Source of the DNA: Oceanobacillus sp. J11TS1
GTDB lineage: Bacteria; Bacillota; Bacilli; Bacillales; Amphibacillaceae
Assembly (NCBI RefSeq): GCF_018333215.1
Contig: NZ_BORO01000004.1
Span: forward strand, 1 to 64,000
Direction of reading: 5' to 3'
Length of the DNA stretch: 64,000 nucleotides
This document shows, piece after piece, positions 47,252 through 57,237 of this stretch (positions are counted from its first letter, which is position 1; every line of letters begins with the position of its first letter). The translations under genes were made by a program, and so were the position numbers. A model generated the notes under the pieces. The model searched no databases. It was not told the DNA's origin and was given only the letters and a program-made list of their open reading frames with translations.

Positions 47252-47445
47252 AAAAAGGATGAGACAAATTTATCCAGCAACTTCCGAACATCCTTTGTGC
47301 AAATACCACTTTGAAAATATACGCCACTTTCCATGGGTCTTTTCTTCAGGTCTTCCCCCGTGCTTTCCCACAGGAGTCTGCCTATATTTCTTCCGCGCTA
47401 TTAACAATTGTTCGGCTTCTTGATTTTTTTGTCCCAACCTCTTTG
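47252..47445. repeat. MITE-like element with GGTTGGGACAAA-type ends
   Basis: About 194 bp bounded by inverted ends: AAGGATGAGACAAAT on the left, and the complement of AGAGGTTGGGACAAAA on the right. The interior, read on the minus strand, has GACTCCTGTGGGAAAGCACG followed by GGGGAAGACCTGAAG. That core resembles a repeat motif widespread in bacilli and the relic at 26394-26462. It lies 5 bases beyond the ktrC stop codon and carries no gene. Confidence 0.6.
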
Positions 47446-47450
47446 TATGT

Positions 47451-48113
47451 TTATTCAAAAACCAAAGCTTTTTCAAAACGATCAATATCCTGATCTGCCC
47501 CTATGACAATTAATATATCCCCCTCTTTTAAGGGTTGGTTTGCTTCAGGGGAAACATCAATTTCTGCATCTCTTTTTATCGCAACAATATTACATCCAAA
47601 CCTTGCCCGGACGTCAAGTGTAATTAAATTCTTTCCAATCATTTTCTTTCCGGCAATGACTTCTACAATACTGTACTCATTGGAAAGTTCTAGATACTCT
47701 AAAATATTATTGGAAATAAAGCTGTGCGCTAACCGTTTCCCCATATCGCGCTCCGGATGAACAACATGATGAACACCAATACGGCTCAGTATTTTTTCAT
47801 GATAATCATTCTGTGCTTTAACCGTAATTCTTCTTATCTCTAAATCAGTTAATATAACCGCAGCCAGAATACTCGCTTGAATGTTTTCACCAATAGCTAC
47901 AATAACATGGTCAAAATTTGTAATTCCAATTTCTTTCAAAGCATCTTCATCTGTTGCATCCATCACCACAGAATGATAAGCAATATTTTTATATTCATTT
48001 ACTTTAGTTTCATCGGTATCAATTGCCAGGACATGCATTCCTTTATCGCTAAGTTCCTTACATACACTGCCGCCAAACCGGCCCAAACCAATTACTGCAA
48101 AATCTTTTTTCAT
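47451..48113 (-). CDS. ktrC: Ktr potassium channel regulatory subunit KtrC
   Basis: A 220-residue RCK protein. It has an RCK-N Rossmann domain with GLGRFGGSV (about 9-17) and the ribose-binding Asp in AIDTDETK, and an RCK-C domain (about 135-220). RCK-N binds ATP/ADP; in related proteins RCK-C binds cyclic di-AMP, which closes the channel. The position near rnjA matches B. subtilis ktrC (ykqB). Its channel partner KtrD is at 61474 in this window. Confidence 0.9.
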   Translation of the reverse strand: MKKDFAVIGLGRFGGSVCKELSDKGMHVLAIDTDETKVNEYKNIAYHSVVMDATDEDALKEIGITNFDHVIVAIGENIQASILAAVILTDLEIRRITVKAQNDYHEKILSRIGVHHVVHPERDMGKRLAHSFISNNILEYLELSNEYSIVEVIAGKKMIGKNLITLDVRARFGCNIVAIKRDAEIDVSPEANQPLKEGDILIVIGADQDIDRFEKALVFE

Positions 48114-48149
48114 AAGAAACCTCCATTCTCCTGCTCCTTATATTAACAT

Positions 48150-48190
48150 AAAAAAGGGAACAACTTAATAAAAAGCTGTTCCCTTTTTTT
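48150..48190 (-). terminator. Terminator after the ABC exporter genes
   Basis: Stem AAAAAGGGAAC / GTTCCCTTTTT with extra inner pairs and a U run on the minus strand. Confidence 0.85.
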
Positions 48191-48193
48191 GCT

Positions 48194-50032
48194 CTACATA
48201 GCATCTAACATAGTAAATTGTGATTTTACCAGCTCATAATATTTTCCTTGCTGGCTCATTAATTCTTGATGATTTCCATATTCCAGAACTTCTCCTTGCT
48301 CTAGTACATAGATACAATCTGCTTCCCGAATAGTAGAAAGACGGTGCGCAATGATAATGGAGGTTCTACCTTTTAAAAGGTGTTTTAGAGCCCTCTGAAT
48401 CTTTACTTCTGATTCCGTATCAATGCTTGCTGTTGCTTCATCCAATATGATAATACTCGGATTTGCTAAGAGCGCTCTTGCAAAGGACAATAATTGCCTT
48501 TCTCCAGCAGATAGGATATTCCCCCGCTCTTCCACTTCAGTCTCATAATCATTTGCTAAGCGTCTGATAAAACTATCTGCACCTACAACTTTTGCAGCTT
48601 CCTTTACTTCTTCATCGCTAGCATCAGGTCTCCCAAAACGAATGTTTTCCATAATCGTTCCAGAGAATATAAATGTATCTTGAAGGACTACACTAATTTG
48701 TTGACGCAAACTATTTAGCGTCACATCCCGCAAATCATGCCCGTCTATTCGAACTGCTCCACTTGTAGGATCATAAAAGCGACTAATTAAATTGGCAATG
48801 GTAGACTTGCCGCTTCCTGTATGACCAACCAAAGCAATGGTCTGCCCTGCTTTAATATCTAAGGATATTTTCTTTAATGCTAAACGATCAGCATTATAGG
48901 CAAATTCTACTTCATTAAATTCAATATGACCTTTCATTTCTTTCATCTCATAAGCATTTTCTTTTTCAGCAACATTAGGCTGTTCATCTAAGAATTCAAA
49001 AATACGTTCCGAAGAAGCCATTGCCATTAACAATTGATTATACATCTGCCCAAGTCTAGAAATTGGTTCCCAAAACATTCCCAAGAAAAAGGCAAAGGAA
49101 ATAAATGTACCTAATTCAATTGTTCCGTTAAGAATCAAATAAGAACCAAAGGCAATTAATATAATGGTTCCTGCTGCATCACAGATATCCACGAGAGGTC
49201 TGAAAAAGGCACTTTTCTTTGCTGCGTCACGGAAGCTATTAAAATAACCACTGTTAACTCCATCAAAGAATTCAGCGTTCTCCTTCTCTTGAGAGAAAGA
49301 CTGTGTAATTCGCATTCCTTGAAGTCCTTCATTTAAATGGGAATTCATTCTAGATTGCTGTAAGCGAACCAATTGCCAAGAACGTCTTATTTTTTTACGT
49401 AATGCAGTAGATATCAGAAACATTAATGGGATCACAATGACAACAGCTAATGCTAATGGTGGACTCATAATAAACAGAATCACGATTATTCCGCTTAACA
49501 TTAAAATATCCATTAATAGATTTATAATTCCATTTGTAAATAACTCTTGCAGAGAATTAATATCATTTAAAATTCGTACAAGGATGGATCCTGCTGAGCG
49601 CGTATCAAAAAATCGGTGTGATAAATGTTGTACGTGAGAAAACAACTTTTGTCTTAAATCATAAATAACATTTTGCCCTAATATATTTACCCATTTTATC
49701 CGAAAGCGATTGGCAACAAAACTGATCAAATAAAGTATTGCTATACCAATAACTAGATAGACCAAAAGATTCGTATCGTTGCCTGCAATCGCAATATCCA
49801 CAGCTACCTTACCAATTAAAATTGGTATTGCCAATCGAATAGCTGTTGCAATAACCATTGCAATAATAGCCCCAGGTAAATACGTTTTCAAATACGGTTT
49901 TAAATACTGAAGCAGCCTCCACATCTGTGACCAATTAAACGGCTTGTCAATGGCTTGATCCACGGTATAATGAAATCGCTTTAAATGTTTACTTTGTCTT
50001 TGTGGCTCTTTTGCTTTCCCCATCTGTTCCAC
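48194..50032 (-). CDS. ABC exporter half-transporter, subunit with canonical ATP site residues
   Basis: A 612-residue half-transporter: six membrane helices (about 40-320) and a nucleotide-binding domain. Walker A is GHTGSGKST, Walker B is IIILDEATASID with the catalytic Glu, and the H-loop is IAHRLS. The signature is the degenerate LSAGERQL instead of LSGGQ. With the upstream partner 6 bases away it forms a heterodimeric multidrug-type exporter. The substrate is unknown. Confidence 0.88.
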   Translation of the reverse strand: MEQMGKAKEPQRQSKHLKRFHYTVDQAIDKPFNWSQMWRLLQYLKPYLKTYLPGAIIAMVIATAIRLAIPILIGKVAVDIAIAGNDTNLLVYLVIGIAILYLISFVANRFRIKWVNILGQNVIYDLRQKLFSHVQHLSHRFFDTRSAGSILVRILNDINSLQELFTNGIINLLMDILMLSGIIVILFIMSPPLALAVVIVIPLMFLISTALRKKIRRSWQLVRLQQSRMNSHLNEGLQGMRITQSFSQEKENAEFFDGVNSGYFNSFRDAAKKSAFFRPLVDICDAAGTIILIAFGSYLILNGTIELGTFISFAFFLGMFWEPISRLGQMYNQLLMAMASSERIFEFLDEQPNVAEKENAYEMKEMKGHIEFNEVEFAYNADRLALKKISLDIKAGQTIALVGHTGSGKSTIANLISRFYDPTSGAVRIDGHDLRDVTLNSLRQQISVVLQDTFIFSGTIMENIRFGRPDASDEEVKEAAKVVGADSFIRRLANDYETEVEERGNILSAGERQLLSFARALLANPSIIILDEATASIDTESEVKIQRALKHLLKGRTSIIIAHRLSTIREADCIYVLEQGEVLEYGNHQELMSQQGKYYELVKSQFTMLDAM

Positions 50033-50038
50033 CTCCCT

Positions 50039-51787
50039 TTAATTAACCACGCTTACAATTTCTTCACGATCCTGGTATTGAATTTTGTAAATACGTTCAT
50101 ATGGTCCATTATTGTTTAATAAGAAATCATGCGTACCACGTTCCACGATTTCTCCATCTTCTAATACTAAAATCTCATCAGCATGTTTTATAGAAGAAAT
50201 ACGATGCGCAATAATAAAGGATGTTCTGTTCCTCATTACTTCTCTTAATGCTTTTTGAATTTTATGCTCTGTTTGCATATCAACAGCAGACGTTGCATCA
50301 TCTAACACAAGAATACTTGGGTCAATACAAATTGCACGGGCAATAGCAATACGCTGCTTCTGCCCCCCAGATAGTCCCATACCCCGTTCTCCTAGCAGGG
50401 TGTCATAGCCATCTGGAAGCTCCATAATAAAATCGTGCGCTTGTGCCATTTTCGCAGCTGCAATAATATCTTCATCTTTAATTCCCGGTGTACCATAAGA
50501 GATATTTTCCTTGATTGTCGTCGAAAACAGAAACGGCTCTTGCAAGACGAAACCAATTTGACTGCGAAGCGTTTTCAATTGATAGTCCGAAACAGGTCGA
50601 CCGTCAACAAGCACTTCTCCTTCTTCCGGTTCATAAAATCGAGTTATTAGTTGGGTAATACTTGTTTTTCCGGATCCAGTTGCTCCAATTAGACCAATTG
50701 TTTTTCCTGGAGGAGCATCAAAAGTGATGTGTTTTAATGCTTCATCGTCTTCTTCAATATAGGTTAAAGTCACATTTTTAAAAGTGACATGACCTTGAAT
50801 CTTCGTATCGATAGCATTAGGTTTTTCTTCTATATCTTCATGCGCTTCTAAAATCTCTAACAATCGCTCCCCTGATGCCTTTGCTTGAGAAAATTGATTG
50901 ATAATAAATCCTAAGTTCATAAGCGGTCCCATAATAAACCAGACTAAACTGAAAAATGCCATTAATTCCCCAGTTGTCATGGAACCATTAATAACAAAAT
51001 AACCGCCAAATGCTAATAAGACGACGGCACTCACATTTCCTATAAACTCCATCACCGGAAAATATTTTGCCCATAAGCTTGAAGTAAACAGATATTTTTG
51101 ACGATAATTATCATTACTTTCAGAAAACCTTCCAATCTCAAACGCTTCTCTCGATAACGATTTGACCGTATTCATCCCGCTAATATTTTCCTGTACCCTT
51201 GTATTCAGTCTACCGAAGGAGCGTCTTACATTTCGAAAAGCCGGATGGACTTGCTTATCGAATTTATAAACCACTATTGCAAGAAACGGCATTGCCATCA
51301 TTGTAATAAGTGCAAGAGGAATGGAATAATAAAACATAACCGAAATACTAATTAGCATTAGAGAGACAACACGAATTAATTCTGCAAAACCGACAGAGAG
51401 AAAAAAACGAAAACCTTCTACATCTGCAGTCAGGCGAGACATAATATCCCCTGTTTTTGCGTTATCATAATACTTAAATGCCAGGGATTGCAACTTATCA
51501 TATAAGGATCCACGCAGCTTATATACAGCAGTCATTCCAAATAAATCGCCAAGGTATTGAAAGAAAAAGGTAGATACCCCTTTGATAATCATTACCCCTA
51601 AGAAAGCTCCGCAGATATAAGGAATCAATCCATATCTTTGTCCAGCTACTACTTCATCAATCGTAATTTGAAGGATAATTGGATAAACGACTGTAATAGC
51701 CGTAACAATAAGCATACAGATAATTGACCATATAAAGTATTTCTTAAAAGGCCAGTAATAATGTTTTAACTTTTTAAATACATTCAA
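50039..51787 (-). CDS. ABC exporter half-transporter, subunit with degenerate Walker B
   Basis: A 582-residue half-transporter. Walker A GATGSGKTS and a perfect LSGGQKQR signature are present, but Walker B reads LVLDDATSAVD, with Asp in place of the catalytic Glu. The partner at 48194 shows the opposite pattern. The pair would therefore form one hydrolytic site and one degenerate site, the rule for BmrCD/TM287-288-like heterodimers. It is first in the operon. The substrate is unknown. Confidence 0.88.
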   Translation of the reverse strand: MNVFKKLKHYYWPFKKYFIWSIICMLIVTAITVVYPIILQITIDEVVAGQRYGLIPYICGAFLGVMIIKGVSTFFFQYLGDLFGMTAVYKLRGSLYDKLQSLAFKYYDNAKTGDIMSRLTADVEGFRFFLSVGFAELIRVVSLMLISISVMFYYSIPLALITMMAMPFLAIVVYKFDKQVHPAFRNVRRSFGRLNTRVQENISGMNTVKSLSREAFEIGRFSESNDNYRQKYLFTSSLWAKYFPVMEFIGNVSAVVLLAFGGYFVINGSMTTGELMAFFSLVWFIMGPLMNLGFIINQFSQAKASGERLLEILEAHEDIEEKPNAIDTKIQGHVTFKNVTLTYIEEDDEALKHITFDAPPGKTIGLIGATGSGKTSITQLITRFYEPEEGEVLVDGRPVSDYQLKTLRSQIGFVLQEPFLFSTTIKENISYGTPGIKDEDIIAAAKMAQAHDFIMELPDGYDTLLGERGMGLSGGQKQRIAIARAICIDPSILVLDDATSAVDMQTEHKIQKALREVMRNRTSFIIAHRISSIKHADEILVLEDGEIVERGTHDFLLNNNGPYERIYKIQYQDREEIVSVVN

Positions 51788-51940
51788 GATTTATTCCCCC
51801 TTCCTCTTTTCCGTATTAACTAATATAACGGTTTCCGAAATAAAATTCTACTGTTTTGTAAAATTTTTTAGAAAATTATTTTAAAAGAGTTATTTCACAA
51901 AAAAACTACTCGGGTGGCTTAGGTATTTTCGTCCCAATCC

Positions 51941-51973
51941 AAAAAAAATCCCTATTCTATAAAGAATAGAGGA
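51941..51973 (-). terminator. Terminator after ykuV
   Basis: Stem CCTATTCT / AGAATAGAGG with a short loop and a run of eight U residues on the minus strand. Confidence 0.8.
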
Positions 51974-51977
51974 TGGT

Positions 51978-52421
51978 TTAATTCGTATGTAACAAACGTT
52001 TTAGACGCTTCTCTATTAAGCTCGTAGAAGATTTGCCAATCTGCATAAACCGCAGTCTCTCATACTTATCAAATAGATAAAAAGCAGGTACAAAACGAAA
52101 TTGAAATTTATTTGTTAACTGATCATCGACATCATCTAGGCAAATAGCATCCATACGAATTTGGTCTAATTTATACCTGATTTCTGCTGCATTTGGATAT
52201 TCTTTAGTTAAATACGTATGAATTAAAATCGGAACAACTTCCTTCGACTTTATTTCTGGGACTTCAGCTAATTGTTGTAAAAAATAACCACAGGACGAGC
52301 AACTTACTGACCAAAAAACAACAATGATTGGTTTACTACCTAATAGCGCAACTTTATAATTGCTTGCACCCAATTGTTTTACATCAGACAAATCCGGAAG
52401 CATATCGTAAATCCGCATCAT
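51978..52421 (-). CDS. ykuV: Thioredoxin-like thiol-disulfide oxidoreductase YkuV
   Basis: A 147-residue TlpA/thioredoxin-like protein with active site SCSSC (C41 and C44) after VFWSV, and the cis-Pro segment FVPAFYLFDKY. It has no signal peptide, so it is cytosolic, as reported for B. subtilis YkuV. The context beside ykuR/dapH supports the name. AAAGGAGTG precedes an ATG-ATG start. Confidence 0.88.
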   Translation of the reverse strand: MMRIYDMLPDLSDVKQLGASNYKVALLGSKPIIVVFWSVSCSSCGYFLQQLAEVPEIKSKEVVPILIHTYLTKEYPNAAEIRYKLDQIRMDAICLDDVDDQLTNKFQFRFVPAFYLFDKYERLRFMQIGKSSTSLIEKRLKRLLHTN

Positions 52422-52502
52422 GTCACTCCTTTTTTACTCTTTACCTGATATATGATGAAAGACTGAAATATATGTACGATTTTCATCATATAAACCTAAA
52501 TT

Positions 52503-52535
52503 AAAAAGACTTCCTATTCAAAGGAAGTCTTTTTA
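52503..52535 (-). terminator. Terminator after ykuR
   Basis: Perfect stem AAAAAGACTTCC / GGAAGTCTTTTT with an 8-nt loop. Confidence 0.9.
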
Positions 52536-52545
52536 GTCTGGTAGC

Positions 52546-53664
52546 TTAACCAAATGATCGTATGAATGTTTCTACCGCTTCAACACCAATAGCAAGTGCT
52601 TCTTCTTTAGGAGCTAACTTCGCATGGTGAAGCCCATACGGGGAGTCCACTCCAAGCCAAAACATAAAACCAGGAATTATTTTTAACATATCCCCAAAGT
52701 CCTCCCCAGTCATTGCCGGAGAAGCCTGGATATATTCCACATCTGTACTAGATAGGCATTCTTTAAATTGTTCAACATACTTCTCTGCATTTACTACTTG
52801 ATAATAATTAGATCCATAATCTACGTTTATCTTACATTCATACGCTATTTCAAAACCTTTTATCAGCTTTTCCAGCTTTTCTTTTACGATGGAAATAGAT
52901 GAAGCTTCTGTCGTTCGAATCGTTCCTTCCAAGCGTGCTGTCTCCGCTATTGCATTCTGAACAAAGCCACTCTCCATCTTACCAATCGTAATGACAGAAC
53001 CGTCTAAAGGATTTAGCCCTCTAGAGACAATTTGTTGAAGTTGAACAACAAAGTTACTTGCCGCTACCGTCATATCCTTTGCTAAATGCGGATAAGCGGC
53101 ATGTCCGCCAAGACCTTTAAAATCGATAAACAGCTCACTCGTATTCGCAAATAAAAGCCCAGGTTTGGAAGATACCTGTCCAACTGGTAATTCTGGAGCA
53201 ATATGCAATGCAAAGATTGTATCCGGCTTCCAATCAAGAAACTCCTTCGATTCAATCATCGGCTTTGCACCGCCTGGACCTTCTTCGGCCGGCTGAAAAA
53301 CAAACAAAACATTATCTTTTACCGGTCGGTCAATTATTCTTTGCAGTGCTGCCAGTGCAATCGTCATATGAAAATCATGGCCACAGGCATGCATTTTCCC
53401 AACATGTGTGGAAGAAAAATCAAACCCCGTATCTTCTAAAATTGGCAAACCGTCTATATCTGTACGGAAACCAATCCGTTTTGTAGGACTGGTCCCGTCA
53501 ATATGTACTAGAATACCTGTGCGCCACGTTTTCACTTGAACACGGTCTGTCGCCATTTCTTGAATTTTGGTTAGCAAATATTGCTGTGTTTTCTCTTCTT
53601 GAAAACCTAATTCAGGTATGCGATGTAAATCCCTGCGAACACGTTGCAAATCAAATGCTGTCAT
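52546..53664 (-). CDS. ykuR: N-acetyldiaminopimelate deacetylase
   Basis: A 372-residue M20-family metallo-amidohydrolase with metal-site motifs HACGHDFHM (about 92-100) and [10 protein letters not shown] (about 125-134). It removes the acetyl group to give LL-diaminopimelate in the acetylase branch of lysine and peptidoglycan precursor synthesis. It directly follows dapH (16-base gap), so the pathway context is firm. Confidence 0.94.
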   Translation of the reverse strand: MTAFDLQRVRRDLHRIPELGFQEEKTQQYLLTKIQEMATDRVQVKTWRTGILVHIDGTSPTKRIGFRTDIDGLPILEDTGFDFSSTHVGKMHACGHDFHMTIALAALQRIIDRPVKDNVLFVFQPAEEGPGGAKPMIESKEFLDWKPDTIFALHIAPELPVGQVSSKPGLLFANTSELFIDFKGLGGHAAYPHLAKDMTVAASNFVVQLQQIVSRGLNPLDGSVITIGKMESGFVQNAIAETARLEGTIRTTEASSISIVKEKLEKLIKGFEIAYECKINVDYGSNYYQVVNAEKYVEQFKECLSSTDVEYIQASPAMTGEDFGDMLKIIPGFMFWLGVDSPYGLHHAKLAPKEEALAIGVEAVETFIRSFG

Positions 53665-53680
53665 ATACTACTCAACTGCC

Positions 53681-54391
53681 TTAATTATCTAATTTACGAA
53701 GCTCTTGCTTAATTTCCGTTTTCGATTTTGTTTGTTCATCGATTTCCTTTAACACACGTGCAGGAGTTCCACCAACTAATGTATTAGGCGCAACATCTTT
53801 TGTAACAATAGATCCAGCTGCAACAATAGATCCTTTTCCGATAGTAATTCCCTCAAGAACCACAACATTCGCACCAATAACCACATCATCTTCCACAACC
53901 ACTGGTTTTGCAGAAGGCGGTTCAATAACACCCGCTAATACAGTGCCTGCACCAATATGACAGTTTTTCCCTACTGTTGCTCTTCCACCAAGAACTGCAT
54001 TCATATCAATCATTGTTCCCTCACCAATAACGGCACCAATATTAATAGACGCCCCCATCATAATCACGACGCCATCTCCAATTTCAACCTGGTCCCGAAT
54101 TATTGCACCTGGTTCTATACGTGCGTTGATATTCTTTAAATCCAGCATAGGAATTGCAGAATTACGGCGATCATTTTCAATAACATAGTCTTCGATAACG
54201 GATTCATTTTCATTCAAGTATTTTTCTACCGCTTTCCATTCACCAAATAACGTACCACTTTTAGCATCAACAAACGCTTTTATGCCATCCTGTTCAGGTA
54301 GCTTGTCTAAATCACCTTTAACATATACTTTTACTGGTGTACTTTTTGTACTATTGGAAATAAATTGTATAATTTCATTTGCATCCATCAT
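53681..54391 (-). CDS. dapH: Tetrahydrodipicolinate N-acetyltransferase
   Basis: A 236-residue trimeric left-handed beta-helix acyltransferase. It has an N-terminal DapH-specific domain (about 1-85), then hexapeptide repeats ([20 protein letters not shown]...). It acetylates tetrahydrodipicolinate, the first step of the acetylase branch. Co-transcribed with ykuR; patA, the aminotransferase between them in the pathway, is at 59028. Confidence 0.95.
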   Translation of the reverse strand: MMDANEIIQFISNSTKSTPVKVYVKGDLDKLPEQDGIKAFVDAKSGTLFGEWKAVEKYLNENESVIEDYVIENDRRNSAIPMLDLKNINARIEPGAIIRDQVEIGDGVVIMMGASINIGAVIGEGTMIDMNAVLGGRATVGKNCHIGAGTVLAGVIEPPSAKPVVVEDDVVIGANVVVLEGITIGKGSIVAAGSIVTKDVAPNTLVGGTPARVLKEIDEQTKSKTEIKQELRKLDN

Positions 54392-54522
54392 TAACTACTC
54401 CTCCATTTTATAATCTCTTTATTACTTTAGCAGACGTACGCATCCTCATCAACTAAAATAAATAAAAATTCATATCAGACTTTTCTAATCAAATAAGAAC
54501 TTTTTCGGTACTTTATACATGC

Positions 54523-54577
54523 AAAGAGCCTCCTTTATGTGAGATACCGACGTACTCTTCTCCATAAAGGAGGCTCT
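54523..54577 (-). terminator. Terminator after darB
   Basis: Stem AGAGCCTCCTTTATG / CATAAAGGAGGCTCT with a 22-nt loop. It overlaps the region just beyond the darB stop codon. Confidence 0.8.
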
Positions 54578-54581
54578 GCTG

Positions 54582-55031
54582 TTATTTTTTATATACATTC
54601 ATGTAAGTATCTTTTTTTATTTGCTTTAAAATGGCCCTTCTTGTTAATATTCCATCGAAATAACCGTCTGCATCTACTAAACAAACAAATGGGTGGTCAA
54701 TTGAAGCATTAATACCATCTAATAAATTATTTTCCCTTGTTAATGTTGGAACGTCACTAGTCATTACTTCCATAACTTTTATTTCTGATAAGCGCTCCAT
54801 TTCAAAACTTTCTATCCCTAATACTTCATTTAGGATAGCCGTTTTACCAATAATACCAGCAAACTTATATGTTGCATCAAGCACTGGTACTGCGGTATAA
54901 CCTGATTTCATTAATACCAGCAATGCGTGTTCCAATGGATTATTAAGTTGAACGTGCGCCACCTTTTCAGCAGGTATAAGCACTTCACTTATCTTAATAT
55001 CGATTAATTGCTTATCTTGTGTTGCACTCAC
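54582..55031 (-). CDS. darB: Cyclic di-AMP-binding CBS-domain protein DarB (CbpB/YkuL)
   Basis: A 149-residue protein made of two CBS motifs. VAHVQLNNPLEHALLVLMKSG and TAVPVLD match B. subtilis DarB closely. DarB binds c-di-AMP and, when free of it, stimulates the (p)ppGpp synthetase Rel and pyruvate carboxylase. I place the start at GTG 55031, 8 bases after AAGGGGG, giving the family length. The ATGs further upstream overlap that site. Confidence 0.9.
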   Translation of the reverse strand: MSATQDKQLIDIKISEVLIPAEKVAHVQLNNPLEHALLVLMKSGYTAVPVLDATYKFAGIIGKTAILNEVLGIESFEMERLSEIKVMEVMTSDVPTLTRENNLLDGINASIDHPFVCLVDADGYFDGILTRRAILKQIKKDTYMNVYKK

Positions 55032-55449
55032 ATTGTTTACCCCCTTCTTCATGTAAAACAACCTTTTGTTTATTTCAGGGTGCTTATCAACATTTTGAAA
55101 TTCCGTGAAAACAACATATACGCCTTCTTAAACAGCACTTCCTAATTCACTTGTTCATTTCTATGGTTAATTATTTACATTCCCAGTTCTTGTGTTATAT
55201 ACCCTGAAATGATAATACATAAACTACCAATTTCAAAACATACTACATGTTTATTTATCATTTATCCATACATATAGTAGTTTAACATACTTCCGAATTT
55301 CTCTCACGGTTATTGCATCCTTTGGTTCTTATCCTAGAAAAATATAAAGTGCAGCTTTCTATAGGACAAATCAAAGAGATTCCAAATGAAAAAAACCTCC
55401 CATCCGTGCTATAATTTTTACATCGGGTTATCAGAAAGGAAATTATACA
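55032..55449. other. Intergenic region between darB and ykuE
   Basis: About 420 AT-rich bases between divergent genes. The only structure seen is a 9-bp inverted repeat, TTTCAGGGT (55076-55084) and ACCCTGAAA (55200-55208), 115 bases apart. No gene or clear promoter was recognised. Confidence 0.5.
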
Positions 55450-56298
55450 ATGAATCGCAGAACATTTTTAAAACGGTCCCTTGGAAGTTTATTGACATTA
55501 CTGGGTTTAAGCGGAGGAACTTATTTTTATGCTCGTGAAATTGAACCTTCATTACTTACAATTACAGAAGAATCGATTACTTCTTCGCAAATTCCCACGG
55601 CTTTTAATCAGTTTAAAATTGTCCAATTTTCCGATACGCATTTAGGTTTTCATTATGACTTAGAACAATTTCAAAAACTCGTTTCAAAAATTAATAATCT
55701 GAAACCTGACTTAATCCTATTTACTGGCGACCTTGTTGATAAGCCCAATAATTACAACTGGAATGATAAACTTATAAATCTACTGAAAGAATTAGATGCC
55801 CCAAAAGGGAAATTTTGGATTTACGGGAATCATGATCACGGGGGTTACGGAACAGAGATATTACTAGAGACATTTGAAGCTGCAGATTTTACGCTCCTTC
55901 AAAATAGTGCTTCACGGATTCAATGTGGCGATGCTTCCTTTTTATTAGCAGGTCTTGATGACGCTATGTTGGGAAGTCCAAATATAGGTAAAGCATTAGA
56001 AACGCAATCTGAATCAGACTTCACCATTCTACTTGCGCACGAACCTGATCTTGCAGATACTGTAAAAGAATATCCAGTGGACATTCAATTATCAGGACAT
56101 AGTCATGGTGGGCAAGTACGTCTTCCTTTCATTGGTGATTTATATACGCCTGCTTATGCGGAAAAATATGTTCAAGGTAAATATATCATTTCAGACCAAC
56201 TAACACTCTATGTAAATAGCGGTATTGGCACAACTCGGCTACCTTATCGTTTTTTCTGTAGGCCAGAGCTACACGTATTTACATTACATTCCTCCTAA
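55450..56298 (+). CDS. ykuE: Tat-exported metallophosphoesterase YkuE
   Basis: A 282-residue calcineurin-like phosphoesterase. The twin-arginine signal RRTFLK (R3, R4) is followed by a hydrophobic stretch. Metal motifs: FSDTHLG (D62, H64), FTGDLVD, YGNHDHGG and GHSHGGQ. B. subtilis YkuE is a Mn/Zn-dependent phosphodiesterase exported by TatAyCy and held in the cell wall. The physiological substrate is unknown. Confidence 0.92.
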   Translation: MNRRTFLKRSLGSLLTLLGLSGGTYFYAREIEPSLLTITEESITSSQIPTAFNQFKIVQFSDTHLGFHYDLEQFQKLVSKINNLKPDLILFTGDLVDKPNNYNWNDKLINLLKELDAPKGKFWIYGNHDHGGYGTEILLETFEAADFTLLQNSASRIQCGDASFLLAGLDDAMLGSPNIGKALETQSESDFTILLAHEPDLADTVKEYPVDIQLSGHSHGGQVRLPFIGDLYTPAYAEKYVQGKYIISDQLTLYVNSGIGTTRLPYRFFCRPELHVFTLHSS

Positions 56299-56413
56299 TG
56301 TTCAAGGTAAGCGTTGCTTTCGAAATGTCAAAATTCCTTCATACAGAGTCCTTTCTCAACAAATCATCCAATGCTATAATGAACGTAAGATAATTGGGAA
56401 AGGATTTAATAAT

Positions 56414-56986
56414 ATGAAACGATACCTGATACCTATTGGTTTATTTTTCCTTTTAGCAGCATGTGGAAACAGTCACGCCATTCAAACAACAATGTCTGAA
56501 CAAGTTCCCGATTTTGAATATACAACCCAAGATGAAAAAAAACTTTCTCTAGATGATTTAGAGGGAGAATGGTGGGTGGCTAACTTCATTTTTACAAATT
56601 GTACAACGGTTTGTATGCCGATGACCTATAACATGGCTCACCTGCAATCCATGATGGCAGAGGAAGACATTCAAGCACAACTTGTATCTTTTAGTGTAGA
56701 TCCAGAACACGATACACCTGAAATTTTAAAGGATTATGCCTCTAATTATGATGTAGACTTTGATAATTGGTCGTTTGTAACAGGGTATGATTTTGAAACG
56801 ATTCGTGAATTTTCAATTAAGCATTTTAAAAATCTCGTCCAAGCCCCTGCTGATGGAGAGGATCAAGTCCTGCACGGAACATCCTTTTTTCTAGTCAGTC
56901 CTGAAGGGGAAGTAGTTAAAAGTTATAATGGTGTTGAGATAGAAAATATGGATATTATCCTAGATGATTTAAAAAAAGTAAATTAG
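56414..56986 (+). CDS. SCO1/SenC-family copper-binding lipoprotein
   Basis: A 190-residue lipoprotein with lipobox LAAC (C17) and a thioredoxin-like fold. The copper site NCTTVC (C63, C67) and the distal His in VLHGTSFF (H154) are present. Sco proteins help build the CuA centre of cytochrome c oxidase, here CtaC. The open frame extends upstream to 56225 and overlaps ykuE, but only the ATG at 56414 has a ribosome binding site (AAAGGA, 9 bases away) and yields the signal peptide. Confidence 0.92.
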   Translation: MKRYLIPIGLFFLLAACGNSHAIQTTMSEQVPDFEYTTQDEKKLSLDDLEGEWWVANFIFTNCTTVCMPMTYNMAHLQSMMAEEDIQAQLVSFSVDPEHDTPEILKDYASNYDVDFDNWSFVTGYDFETIREFSIKHFKNLVQAPADGEDQVLHGTSFFLVSPEGEVVKSYNGVEIENMDIILDDLKKVN

Positions 56987-57073
56987 GAAATACCGATGCT
57001 CTAAACCTTGTTACCATGCCTTTTGGCAGTGACAATACGAATATCAAAAAATATGCTTTCAATTAAACATATT

Positions 57074-57108
57074 AAAAGGCTGTAGTAGCAAAACTATAGC
57101 CTTTTTTT
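57074..57108 (+). terminator. Terminator after the Sco gene
   Basis: Stem AAAAGGCT-AGTAG / CTAT-AGCCTTTTTTT with a short loop. Confidence 0.75.
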
Positions 57109-57237
57109 ATTCAAGCCACAAAAGCAGCTCATTTGTTCGTATTTTTGCGAGATAGTATTGAAATTCCATGAAGTTTAGGTTAGAGTAATAATTAAAACAG
57201 ATTGTAATTAAATCCATTTTACAAGGGAGGTTTAAAA

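Noticed and set aside
56225-56413. 63-residue N-terminal extension of the Sco protein
   Set aside because: It overlaps ykuE and would bury the lipoprotein signal. The ribosome binding site and signal peptide place the start at 56414.
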